Of a DNA stretch of 64,000 nucleotides, positions 16,284 through 26,284 are shown one piece after another. Position numbers and translations under genes: made by a program. The stretch is from Labedella gwakjiensis (lineage in GTDB: Bacteria > Actinomycetota > Actinomycetes > Actinomycetales > Microbacteriaceae). The notes under the pieces are model-generated. The model was not told the DNA's origin. It was given only the letters and a program-made list of their open reading frames with translations, and did no database searches. The stretch lies in the NCBI RefSeq assembly GCF_003014675.1, contig NZ_PYAU01000001.1, positions 1,302,001-1,366,000 of the forward strand, read 5' to 3'. Positions within the stretch are counted from its first letter, which is position 1; each line of letters opens with the position of its first letter.

Positions 16284-17549
16284 CTAGCGTCCGTCGCTCA
16301 GGACGTAGCCCTCTTCGCCGTGCACGACGGTGTCGATACCGGCGACCTCGTCCTCGTTCTTCACGCGGAAGCCCATGGTCTTCTGGATGACCCAGCCGAT
16401 GGCGAACGCGAGGACGAACGAGTAGATGAGGACCGCGAAGGCCGCGATGGCCTGCACGAGGAGCTGCGACGCGTCGCCGCCCATGAAGAGGCCGGTGCCG
16501 CGGGCGAAGAAGCCGAGGTACAGCGTTCCGATGAGGCCACCGACGAGGTGGATGCCCACCACGTCGAGCGAGTCGTCGAAGCCGAGCTTGAACTTCAGGT
16601 CGATCGCGAGGGCGCAGACCGCACCGGCGAGGAGGCCGAGGACGACGGCCCAGATCGGGTCGAGCGAGCCACAGGCCGGGGTGATCGCGACGAGACCGGC
16701 GACGGCACCAGACGCGGCACCGATCGAGGTCGGCTTGCCGTCCTTGATCTTCTCGACGATCAGCCAGGCGAGGAGCGCAGCGGCGGGAGCGGCGATCGTG
16801 TTGACGAACGCGAGCGCCGCGGTGTTGTCCGCCGCGAGCTCGGAGCCCGCGTTGAAGCCGAACCAGCCGAACCACAGGAGGCCGGCGCCGAGGAGCACGA
16901 ACGGCGGGTTGTGGGGGACGTGCACGCCCTTCTGGAATCCGACGCGACGGCCGAGGACGAGCGCGAGGGCGAGGGCAGCGGCACCGGCGTTGATGTGCAC
17001 GGCGGTTCCACCGGCGAAGTCGATGACGCCGACGCCGAAGATGTCCTGCAGACCGTGCGTGATCCAGCCGCCGTAGGCGAAGGATCCGTCGTCGGCGAGG
17101 CCGAAGTTGAAGACCCAGCTCGCGACGGGGAAGTAGACGAGCGTCGCCCAGACACCGGCGAAGACCATCCACGCACCGAACTTCGCGCGGTCGGCGATGG
17201 CACCGGACACGAGGGCGACGGTGATGATCGCGAACGTCGCCTGGAAGGCCACGAAGGCGAGCGGCGGGAACGATGCACCCTCAGGCGTCTCGAGCACGTT
17301 GGTGAGGCCGATGGCTCCACCGTCGATCGACCACGGGAAGAGAGTGCCCTCGGCGCCGGGGAACGCGATCGCGTACCCGTACAGCACCCAGAGCACGGCG
17401 ATGAGGCCCATGGCGCCGAAGCTCATCATCATCATGCTGATGACGCTCTTGGCCTTGACCAGTCCGCCGTAGAAGAACGCCAGGCCCGGTGTCATGAGCA
17501 GCACGAGGGCGGCAGCGATCAGAATGAACGCAGTATTTCCTTGATCCAT
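16284..17549 (-). CDS. amtB: Ammonium transporter
   Basis: This 421-residue Amt/Mep/Rh channel conducts ammonium/ammonia across the membrane. It has eleven hydrophobic segments and signature stretches FFYGGLVKAKSV, DFAGGTAVHINAG (with the channel histidine) and the second pore histidine in VVGIHLVGGLIGTLY. The aspartate of DFAGG near residue 160 stabilises the substrate site. The start at 17549 (MDQGNTAF) is preferred because agggg lies nine bases upstream. A 16-codon upstream extension lacks a site. No glnK follows, which is a little unusual for amtB. The promoter lies inside the tail of the upstream lipoprotein gene. Confidence 0.95.
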   Translation of the reverse strand: MDQGNTAFILIAAALVLLMTPGLAFFYGGLVKAKSVISMMMMSFGAMGLIAVLWVLYGYAIAFPGAEGTLFPWSIDGGAIGLTNVLETPEGASFPPLAFVAFQATFAIITVALVSGAIADRAKFGAWMVFAGVWATLVYFPVASWVFNFGLADDGSFAYGGWITHGLQDIFGVGVIDFAGGTAVHINAGAAALALALVLGRRVGFQKGVHVPHNPPFVLLGAGLLWFGWFGFNAGSELAADNTAALAFVNTIAAPAAALLAWLIVEKIKDGKPTSIGAASGAVAGLVAITPACGSLDPIWAVVLGLLAGAVCALAIDLKFKLGFDDSLDVVGIHLVGGLIGTLYLGFFARGTGLFMGGDASQLLVQAIAAFAVLIYSFVLAFAIGWVIQKTMGFRVKNEDEVAGIDTVVHGEEGYVLSDGR

Positions 17550-17568
17550 TGAGAAGACCCCTAATTCG

Positions 17569-18666
17569 CTAACGCGACATCGTGACGCGTGCCTCACATG
17601 GTGTCGGACTCATGTTTCGGCCGTTGTCGCGACCGTGTTTCGCGCTCGTTACGAATTCCACAGGCTGTGCCACGGACCCGGCGCGGCGCCGCGACGTGCG
17701 GGCTTCGGTCCCCTCTGGGGCGGTTCCGGCGTCGAGAGTCCGCACATCGGCGGGTGGGGAGGGGGCGATCGACGCCGTCAGCGGGGGGTCGTCGCCGAGG
17801 GTGCCAGCGATGTAGGTCGGGCCGTCGGCGCCGGTGACCGTGAGTTGGAACTGCTGGGCGAAACCCTCGGGGTCGGCGTCGGCGAGGTCGGGTTCGCGGA
17901 GGCGGGCGTCGAGCGTGGCGCCCTGCTGCGCATCGAGCCCGGCCACGAGCAGGTGCGGCCATTGCGGGCCCTCCTCCGTGGCCTGGAGGAGGAACTCCGA
18001 GGTCGGGTAGTCGGCCGCGATCGCGATGATCGTCTGCACGGCCTCGACCGTCGTCCGCTTCGCGACATGCACGATCGTGAGGTGCTCGCCGCCGCCGGAT
18101 CTGTAGGTGCCGCCGTCCGCGAAGAGCTCGGTCTGCGCGATGCGGGCGACGGCATCACCGAGGTCGACGGCCGGGTCGACCATGACGCTCGGCCAGTGGG
18201 AGCTCACGAAGAGGCTCGTGCCGAGGCCGAGGTCCTCGACCTCGAGCGCGCCCGCGAGTCGACGCTCGGCCTCGTCCGGATCCGCGGTGAGCACGTCGAC
18301 GCTCCACGGCTCGACGGGCAGCATGTCGGTCTCCGTCGGGATCCCCTCGCCGACGCGGTTGAGCATGATCCGCCCCTCACGACCCTCGCGCATCGCGGCC
18401 GCGTTCACGGCCGCCCCGATGTCGAGGACCTCGGCGTCGGTCGCGTCGGCGGCGATGCGGACGACCAGCTCGGAGGTGTAGTCGTCGACGGAGTCGACGC
18501 CCGGCATGTCCACGACCCCGTCGAGCGACTCCAGGATCGTCGTCGCGCCCGCTCCACCGCCATCGCCACCATCACCGGCACTCGTGCACCCCGACAGCAG
18601 CAGGAGCAGCACCCCCGCGACCAACCCCGTCGCACCCGGTCGCTTCGCCATCCCCGATGCCCTCAT
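17569..18666 (-). CDS. Lipoprotein of unknown function
   Basis: This 365-residue lipoprotein has a signal ending LLLLSGCTSAGDGGDG, with the cysteine at about residue 27. The mature protein is acidic and alternates alpha/beta-like segments; it has no recognised domain. A ggaggat site precedes ATG at 18666. The last 65 or so residues change character to basic, Ser/Arg-rich sequence (TSRRRAGSVAQP onward) and run to within 20 bases of the amtB start. They also cover a stretch resembling the palindrome at 56246. The tail may be an extension created by loss of an earlier stop. Confidence 0.7.
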   Translation of the reverse strand: MRASGMAKRPGATGLVAGVLLLLLSGCTSAGDGGDGGGAGATTILESLDGVVDMPGVDSVDDYTSELVVRIAADATDAEVLDIGAAVNAAAMREGREGRIMLNRVGEGIPTETDMLPVEPWSVDVLTADPDEAERRLAGALEVEDLGLGTSLFVSSHWPSVMVDPAVDLGDAVARIAQTELFADGGTYRSGGGEHLTIVHVAKRTTVEAVQTIIAIAADYPTSEFLLQATEEGPQWPHLLVAGLDAQQGATLDARLREPDLADADPEGFAQQFQLTVTGADGPTYIAGTLGDDPPLTASIAPSPPADVRTLDAGTAPEGTEARTSRRRAGSVAQPVEFVTSAKHGRDNGRNMSPTPCEARVTMSR

Positions 18667-18693
18667 CCCCCGATCCTCCCAGACTCGTGCGGG

Positions 18694-19215
18694 TCAGCCG
18701 TGGGCGAGGAGTTCGAGGCCGATCACGGCGAGGCCGAGGACCGCTTCGGCGAGGAGCACGATGAGGCGTTGGGCGATGGGAAGCCGTACGCGTCGGATCG
18801 CGAAGAAGCCCACGGCGACGAGGCTCGCGATGAGGGCGATGGACGCGGCGAGGAGCGCCCCGTCGACCGTCCACGCGTCGAGGCCCGCGAGCGCCAGGAA
18901 GATCATCGGGAGGATGAGCACGCCGAGCGCGCTCGCGGTGACGCCGATCATGTGACGGAGTTCCGCCCGGTCGGGCATCCGCTCGTGCACCGCGATGTGG
19001 GAGACGAAGTCGGCCACGAAGACGGCGAGGAGCGTGCCGACCACGGCGATCGCGAGCGTCGTCGCGGCCTCGCCCGCGGTGGTCTCGCTCGCGTGGGAGC
19101 GCAGCGCGAGCACGATCGCGAGGGCGGTGAACGTGACGTACACCCGCTCCTTGAGCTGTTCGGCGCGGACCTCGCGCTCGTCGTCGGAGAGTTCGGGTCG
19201 TGTCCGTTTCGCCAT
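18694..19215 (-). CDS. Integral membrane protein of unknown function
   Basis: This 173-residue protein has an N-terminal charged stretch (KRTRPELSDDEREVRAEQLK) followed by about five hydrophobic segments and a conserved-looking VADFVSHIAVHERMPDRAEL loop with two histidines. The start ATG at 19215 is preferred to the much longer open frame, which runs into the divergent promoter. It precedes the lipoprotein gene by 27 bases on the same strand, so the two may be co-transcribed. No function was recognised. Confidence 0.7.
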   Translation of the reverse strand: MAKRTRPELSDDEREVRAEQLKERVYVTFTALAIVLALRSHASETTAGEAATTLAIAVVGTLLAVFVADFVSHIAVHERMPDRAELRHMIGVTASALGVLILPMIFLALAGLDAWTVDGALLAASIALIASLVAVGFFAIRRVRLPIAQRLIVLLAEAVLGLAVIGLELLAHG

Positions 19216-19248
19216 TCCAGCAGCGTACGCCCGCGCCGGAATCCGCTC

Positions 19249-19337
19249 TTGACACCGTGTGGAGGGCGTCGCTACCGTATCGCTCATACGTAGTAGCACC
19301 GCGTGTATCGCGCGGCCTCGCCGGTCATACGTATGAG
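19249..19337 (+). promoter_or_regulatory. Promoter and paired LacI operators of the SBP5 operon
   Basis: TTGACA at 19249 and TACCGT at 19273 form a promoter with an 18-base spacer. Downstream are two related sites 41 bases apart: TCATACGTAGTA at 19284-19295 and the perfect palindrome TCATACGTATGA at 19325-19336, each followed by gcacc. Two operators about four helical turns apart suit a LacI-family dimer or tetramer. The LacI gene at 25160 within the same operon is the obvious candidate. Confidence 0.72.
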
Positions 19338-19382
19338 CACCACCCGGAACACCGGCGGCACATCCAGTCAAGGGAGACAGGA

Positions 19383-21026
19383 ATGTCCAGAACGTCACGC
19401 ACCGTCGCCGCGGTCGCGGCCCTCGCGCTCGTCGCGAGCGTGAGCGCCTGCTCGTCGAGCGGCACGACCACGAGCGCCCGCACCGATACGATCGTCTACG
19501 GCAAGTCAGACGGCGGCACGACCTACGTGCGCAACTACAACGTGCTCGGGCCGGCCACGGAGAAGGCCCCGAACGCCGAGCTCATCTACGAGCCCCTCGC
19601 TCGCGTCGACTACAGCGACGGAGCACTCGTGAAGCCGTGGCTCGCGGAGTCCCTCGACTTCGACGACGCCGGCACGACGCTCACGATCAGCCTGCGCGAC
19701 GACGTGACGTTCTCCGACGGCGACGCCTTCGACGCCGACGACGCGGCCTACTCCCTCTCCCTCCCCCTCGAGAAGCCCGAGCTGAACCTCGCGGGAGTCA
19801 CCTACACGTCGGTCGAGAAGGTCGACGATCTCACGGTGGCCGTGGGCTTCGACTCCCCCTCCTTCGCCGCGCTCAACCAGTTCGCCTCGAGCTCCCTGCC
19901 GATGGTGCCCGAGCACATCTGGGCGGAACAGGACCTCACGACGTGGACGAACCCCGACCCGATCGGCACCGGCCCGTTCACCCTCGACGCGTTCGCGGCC
20001 CAGCAGGTCACGCTCAAGGCGCGCGACGACTACTGGGGCGGCGAGATGCCGATGACCTACTTCAAGATCCTCGCGACCAACGGCGAGACGGTGAAGGCTC
20101 AGCTGCTCCGCGGCGACGTGGACTGGGCGCCCGCCGGCTGGCCGGGTGCCGAGGAGGAGTTCGTGGCCAAGAACCCGGAGACGAACCTCTACCAGCTCTA
20201 CGCCACGGGCGGCGCGTACTCGATGATGTACAACACCGCGCAGGCGCCGTTCGACGACGCAGACCTTCGCAAGGCCCTCGCCCTCTCGATCCCGCGCTCC
20301 GACATCACCGCCACACTCAACCGCCCCGGTACCGAGGCGGGCCCGACGGGCCTCGTCGACCAGATCTACGAGGACTGGATCGACCCCGAGTACCGCGGCG
20401 TCGTGCAGGACGTGGACGAGGACGCCGCGAAGGCGGCGCTCGATGCGAGCGGCTACGAGGTGGTCGACGGTGCTCTCGTGAAGGACGGTCAGACCTACAA
20501 CCCGCGCCTGTCGTTCAACCAGGACTTCGGCTGGAACGCCTACGCGGACATCATGATCAACAGCTGGAAGAAGGTGCTCGGCATCACCGTCGCACCGGCT
20601 GGAGCCCCCGGTGCCACGCTCTACGACCAGCAGAAGACGGGCGAGTTCGACCTCACGATCGCCACGACCGGTGGAGCGGGCGTCTACGGCGTCTACAGCT
20701 TCCTCGACAGCCGCTACGTCGAGCCGATCGGCACCTCGGCCGCCACCAACATCGGCCGCTGGAGCGACCCGGAGACGGATGAGATCCTCACGGGCATGAC
20801 GGAGGCCTCCGACGAGGAGACCATGAAGGCTCTCGCCCTCGACATGCAGAAGATCGTCGTGGACGAGGTGCCGTTCACCCCGCTCTACAACTCCTACTGG
20901 TTCGTGGACGTGAACGCGTCGAACTGGACCGGCTGGCCGACGCCCGAGGACTTCACGGCCGTACCGTTCCCGAGCCTCGGCCCGGACACCGTCCTGACGC
21001 TGCTCGCGCTCGAGCCCGCATCATGA
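19383..21026 (+). CDS. SBP family 5 substrate-binding lipoprotein
   Basis: This 547-residue family-5 extracellular binding protein belongs to a dipeptide/oligosaccharide ABC importer. A lipoprotein signal ends SVSACSSSG at about residue 23. Family patterns include LAESLDFDDAGTTLTISLRD, VTFSDGDAFDADDAAYSL and FGWNAYADIMINSWKKVLGI. Although called peptide-binding, members of this family with LacI regulators and glycosidases nearby often carry cello- or other oligosaccharides. The GH5 gene at the end of the locus supports that. It is the first gene of a seven-gene operon. Confidence 0.9.
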   Translation: MSRTSRTVAAVAALALVASVSACSSSGTTTSARTDTIVYGKSDGGTTYVRNYNVLGPATEKAPNAELIYEPLARVDYSDGALVKPWLAESLDFDDAGTTLTISLRDDVTFSDGDAFDADDAAYSLSLPLEKPELNLAGVTYTSVEKVDDLTVAVGFDSPSFAALNQFASSSLPMVPEHIWAEQDLTTWTNPDPIGTGPFTLDAFAAQQVTLKARDDYWGGEMPMTYFKILATNGETVKAQLLRGDVDWAPAGWPGAEEEFVAKNPETNLYQLYATGGAYSMMYNTAQAPFDDADLRKALALSIPRSDITATLNRPGTEAGPTGLVDQIYEDWIDPEYRGVVQDVDEDAAKAALDASGYEVVDGALVKDGQTYNPRLSFNQDFGWNAYADIMINSWKKVLGITVAPAGAPGATLYDQQKTGEFDLTIATTGGAGVYGVYSFLDSRYVEPIGTSAATNIGRWSDPETDEILTGMTEASDEETMKALALDMQKIVVDEVPFTPLYNSYWFVDVNASNWTGWPTPEDFTAVPFPSLGPDTVLTLLALEPAS

Positions 21027-22102
21027 CGACCAGCACGGGAGCGGCGGCGCCGGCCGTCGCCGCTTCCGGTCCTCTCGAGGTGACGCGCCGGAGGAGGAAG
21101 CGGAAGAGCGGGCGTTTCCTCCTCCGCCGCCTCGGCTTCTACCTCGTGGCCGCGTGGTCGGCGATCACCCTGAACTTCGTGATCCCTCGCCTCATGCCGG
21201 GCGACCCGTCGGCCGCGATCATCGATCAGCTCGAGCGCGTGAGCGGGCAGTCGCTGCCGCCCGCGACACTCGTCTCGATCCAGGGGCTCTTCGGCAACCC
21301 GGACGACAACCTGTTCGAGCAGTACATCGCGTACCTCGGCCAGCTGGCCCGCTTCGACCTCGGCGTCTCCATCGTGAACTTCCCGGTGCCCGTCGCGGAC
21401 CTCGTGGCGACGGGACTCCCCTGGACCCTGCTCCTCGTCGGCACCACGACCATCGTCGCGTTCCTCCTCGGGACGGCGCTCGGTGTGGCCGCGGGATGGC
21501 GGGCCGGCACGCGTTTCGACGCTATCGTCACGCCGCTCACGACGTTCCTCTCCTCCGTCCCCTACTTCTGGGTGGCGCTCCTCGCCCTCTGGGCGTTCGG
21601 CTTCCTGCTCGGCTGGTTCCCGCTCGCTGGCGGCTACGACCCGAACCTCCCGATCTCGTTCGACCCCGCGTTCATCGCGAGCGTGCTGCAGTACGGCGCC
21701 CTCCCCGCGGCGACGATCGTCTTCTCGGCCTTCGGCGGGTGGATGCTCGGCATGCGCAACATGACCGTGACGACGGTGGGAGAGGACTACGTGCTCCTCG
21801 CCCAGGCGAAAGGCCTCTCCCCCGCCCGCGTGCGCTGGCGCTACGCCGCCCGCAACGCGATGCTGCCGCAGTTCACGGGCTTCGCGATGGCGCTCGGAGG
21901 AGTGGTGGGCGGCGCCCTCCTCACGGAGATCGTCTTCAGCTACCCGGGCATCGGGTACCTCCTCTTCTCCGCGCTGCAGAAGCGCGACTACCCCGTCATG
22001 CAGGGCGTGTTCCTGCTCGTCACCTTCACGGTGCTCATCGCGAACCTCATCGCCGACTCCGTCTACGTGTGGCTCGATCCCCGCGTGCGAGAGGAGGGCT
22101 GA
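21023..22102 (+). CDS. ABC transporter permease (DppB type)
   Basis: This 359-residue permease has a basic cytoplasmic N-terminus (TRRRRKRKSGRFLLRRL) and six hydrophobic segments. The family stretch NFVIPRLMPGDPSAAIIDQL follows the first segment. A permease loop, EDYVLLAQAKGLSPARVRWR, precedes the C-terminal segments. It overlaps the binding-protein stop by four bases. With the next gene it builds the membrane channel. Confidence 0.92.
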   Translation: MTTSTGAAAPAVAASGPLEVTRRRRKRKSGRFLLRRLGFYLVAAWSAITLNFVIPRLMPGDPSAAIIDQLERVSGQSLPPATLVSIQGLFGNPDDNLFEQYIAYLGQLARFDLGVSIVNFPVPVADLVATGLPWTLLLVGTTTIVAFLLGTALGVAAGWRAGTRFDAIVTPLTTFLSSVPYFWVALLALWAFGFLLGWFPLAGGYDPNLPISFDPAFIASVLQYGALPAATIVFSAFGGWMLGMRNMTVTTVGEDYVLLAQAKGLSPARVRWRYAARNAMLPQFTGFAMALGGVVGGALLTEIVFSYPGIGYLLFSALQKRDYPVMQGVFLLVTFTVLIANLIADSVYVWLDPRVREEG

Positions 22103-22106
22103 GGAC

Positions 22107-23015
22107 ATGAAGTACAACATCTTCGGCAACGGCAAGGTCACGTTCGGCGTGATCGTGCTCGGCTTCTTCGTGCTGCTCGCGCTGTTCGGGCCCTGGTTCA
22201 CGAGCACGGTGCTCGGCCTCGATGCCCGCGCCAACGACATCTCGGCGATCTCCGCTCCTCCGAGTGCCGAGCACCCGCTCGGCACCACGCAGTTCGGGCA
22301 GGACGTGCTCGCCCAGGTGATCGAGGGCGCTCGCGGGTCGATGTTCGTCGGCTTCCTCGGCGCGATCGTCGGAACGGTCATCTCGGTGCTCGTCGGCGTC
22401 CCCGCCGGGTACTTCGGGGGCACCACGGGCAACCTGCTGAACTTCCTCACCAACCTGTTCCTCGTGATGCCGGTGCTGCCGCTCATCTTCGTGCTCGCCG
22501 GCTACCTCCAGGGGACCGGGCTCGTGATGATCGCCTTCATCATCGGAGTGTTCGGCTGGGCCGGCGGCGCGCGGACCCTGCGCGCCCAGGCGATGAGCGT
22601 GAGCAACCGCGACTTCGTGCAGGTCATGCGCATGCTCGGCGAGTCGAACCGCCGCCTCATCTTCACCGAGGTCATGCCGCACCTCTACGGCTGGATCGCC
22701 TCCATGTTCCTCGGCGGTCTCATCGGGGCCGTCATGGCCGAGGCGGGACTCGCCTTCCTCGGCGTCTCCGACTCCTCCGCGATCAGCTGGGGCACGATGA
22801 TCCAGGCGGCGCAGCAGCAGAGCGCCGTCCTCCGCGGGCTGTGGTGGTGGTTCGTGCCGCCAGGGCTCTGCATCGCGCTCGTCGGCACCGCCGCCGCCCT
22901 CATCAACTTCGGCGTGGACGAGCTCGCCAACCCGAAGCTCCGCTCGGCGTCCCGCCGCGTGGCCAAGCGCACGGCCGCCGTGCGCCGCGCCGCCCTCGCA
23001 CCGGAAGGGGCCTGA
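22107..23015 (+). CDS. ABC transporter permease (DppC type)
   Basis: This 302-residue permease has a short N-terminus and family signatures HPLGTTQFGQDVLAQVIEGA and SNRDFVQVMRMLGESNRRLI (the ATPase-contacting loop). Six hydrophobic segments are visible. It begins four bases after the DppB-type stop and ends one base before the first ATPase gene. It is typical in length and layout. Confidence 0.92.
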   Translation: MKYNIFGNGKVTFGVIVLGFFVLLALFGPWFTSTVLGLDARANDISAISAPPSAEHPLGTTQFGQDVLAQVIEGARGSMFVGFLGAIVGTVISVLVGVPAGYFGGTTGNLLNFLTNLFLVMPVLPLIFVLAGYLQGTGLVMIAFIIGVFGWAGGARTLRAQAMSVSNRDFVQVMRMLGESNRRLIFTEVMPHLYGWIASMFLGGLIGAVMAEAGLAFLGVSDSSAISWGTMIQAAQQQSAVLRGLWWWFVPPGLCIALVGTAAALINFGVDELANPKLRSASRRVAKRTAAVRRAALAPEGA

Positions 23016-23016
23016 G

Positions 23017-24089
23017 ATGACGAACACGGCCGACATGACCGTCACCCGGACCAGACGCGGCGACGAGCCCGTCGCGACACCGTCGGAGATCGTCCTCGAC
23101 GTCGACGGACTGTCCGTCGAGTACGCGGGCGCCGGCGCCCCCGTCCGGGCGTGCACCGACGTGACGTTCCAACTCCGACGCGGCGAGATCCTCGGCGTCG
23201 TGGGCGAGTCCGGTTCGGGCAAGTCCACGCTCATCACAGCGCTCACCCGCCTGCAGCGGCCCCCGGCCGTGACCACGAGCGGTCGCGTCGTGTTCCACCC
23301 GCAGTCGGGAGAGCCGGGCATCGACCTCGTGCAGCTGAAGCCGCGCGCGCTGCGGGCGCTCCGCTGGACGAGCCTCTCGATCGTGCTGCAGAGCGCGATG
23401 GACGCCCTCAATCCCGTGATGCGGCTGGGCGCGCAGTTCGTCGACGTGCTGCGTGTGCACGACCGCTCGATGAGTAGAGCCGCCGCGTGGGAGGAGGCGA
23501 GGCGCCTGCTCGGCCTCGTCGGCATCTCCGCCGACCGCGCGCGCAGCTACCCCCACGAGCTCTCGGGCGGCATGCGCCAGCGTGCCACGATCGCCCTCGC
23601 GCTCGCGTGCCGGCCGGAACTCGTCGTGATGGACGAGCCGACCACCGCCGTCGACGTCGTGATGCAGCGGCAGATCCTCGCCCAGGTGCTGCGGCTCCGG
23701 CGCGAATTCGGCTTCGCCGTCGTCTTCGTGACCCACGACCTCTCGCTCCTGCTCGAGCTCGCCGACCGGATCGCCGTCATGTACGCGGGCCGGATCGTGG
23801 AGCTCGCCTCCGCAGGGGACCTCTACCGCACGCCGATGCACCCGTACACGCGGGGACTGCGCGACTCGTTCCCCCCGCTGCACGCGCCCGTCGAACGGCT
23901 CGAGGGAATCCCCGGCACGCCGCCCGACCTGCGCGCGCTCCCCGCCGGGTGCCCCTTCGCGCCGCGCTGCCCCGCGGTGATGGACCGCTGCCGCGAGGAG
24001 CTCCCGCTCCTCGTCTCGCACGACGGCAGCGGGCCGGAGCAGGGCGGCCGATCGGTCGCCTGCCATCTCCACGACGAGGAGGTCGTCCG

Positions 24090-24093
<4 letters not shown>
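23017..24093 (+). CDS. ABC transporter ATPase (DppD type)
   Basis: This 358-residue ATP-binding protein has Walker A GESGSGKST, a glutamine loop near SIVLQSAMDALNP, signature ELSGGMRQRA, Walker B LVVMDEPTTAVD and switch histidine VFVTHDLSLL. The C-terminal oligopeptide-type extension carries the cysteine pattern CPFAPRCPAVMDRC, expected to bind an iron-sulfur cluster in this family. It energises import by the two permeases and overlaps the next ATPase by four bases. Confidence 0.93.
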
Positions 24094-25159
<1,066 letters not shown>

Positions 25160-25163
<4 letters not shown>

Positions 25164-26284
25164 CCCGCACCAACGGTCCGACCCGCACCAACGGTCCGAC
25201 CAACACCAACGGGCGCCAGCGCGCGGCCAGGCAATCGGACGTCGCGGCCCTCGCCGGGGTCTCCCAGTCGGCGGTCTCCCGAGTGATCAGCGGCGACGCC
25301 GACTCGCGGATCCCCGAGGAGACGCGCAAGCGCATCCTCGACGCCATCGCGACGCTCGGCTACGTGCCGAACCCGATCGCCCGGAACCTCCGCGGCAAGC
25401 GCACCCAGCTGCTGGGCGTGCACACCTTCGAGGCCCTCTTCCCGAACGCCCGCGAGAGCTTCTACTTCGAGTTCCTGCTCGGCATCGAGGAACGCGCGGA
25501 GGAGACCCGGCACGACCTCGTGCTGTTCAGCTCGACCGGCGACGGAGCGGGCGCTCGCAAGATCTACCGCGACGAGACCAACCGGCTCACGATCGCCGAC
25601 GGCAGCGTGCTGCTCGGCATGTCACCCGACCGCGACGAGCTCGCGCGGCTGTGGCACGAGGGCTACCCCTTCGTGCACATCGGTCGACGCGAGGTGCTCG
25701 GTGCCCCGTTCCCGTGCATCATCCCCGACTACCGCCGGGCCTCCGCCGAGATCGTGCGCCGGCTGCACGACCACGGCCACCGCTCCTTCGCCTTCGTCCG
25801 CGAGTCGATCGAGGGCGAGCCGTACGAGGATCGCCGCGACGGCTATCGCGCAGCGGTGACGGAGCTCGGCATCCGCGACTCCTCCCCCGGGTTCCTGTAC
25901 GACGAGAGCGGACTATCCGACGCCGTCATCGAGAGCTTCGTCGACGGTTCGGTCACCGCAGCGGTCGTCGAGAGCGAGCGGATCGCCGAGACCCTGCGTG
26001 CGGAACTCTCCGCCCGTGGACTCTCGATCCCGGGGGACGTCTCCGTCGCCGTGCTCGAGGACACCTCGGGCGCCGGCGTGCGCTGGGACGACCTGCGCAT
26101 CCCGCGCAAGGAGATCGGACGGATCGCCGTCGAGCGCCTCATCGAGATGGTCGAGGACCCGGACGCCCCGCGCGAGAGCGTGCTCGTCGCGTGCACCGTC
26201 ATGGCGGGCGAGACGATCGGGGCCGCCAGGAGCACCGTTCCGGGCGGCACGGCGACGGGCGCACACGACGGGAGCGCCCGATGA
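25160..26284 (+). CDS. LacI-family regulator inside the SBP5 operon
   Basis: This 374-residue regulator has helix-turn-helix SDVAALAGVSQSAVSRVISG, a hinge (PNPIARNLRGKRTQLLG) and a periplasmic-binding-like effector domain. The N-terminus carries an odd TRTNGPTRTNGPTNTNG repeat encoded by an 18-base tandem repeat. The effector domain departs somewhat from the usual GalR pattern (SVAVLEDTSGAGVRWDDLRI), typical of a diverged clade. It probably binds the two TCATACGTA-type sites at 19284 and 19325 and responds to the imported sugar. Confidence 0.9.
25163..25213 (+). repeat. Tandem repeat in the LacI N-terminal coding sequence
   Basis: An 18-base unit, acccgcaccaacggtccg, occurs twice in a row (25163-25180, 25181-25198), followed by a degenerate third unit. 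It encodes TRTNGP repeats before the DNA-binding domain. Copy number could vary by slippage. Confidence 0.85.

Noticed and set aside
17550-17600. Nitrogen-regulator box before amtB
   Set aside because: A gtcac-type element is present but the match to GlnR or AmtR sites is too weak to claim.
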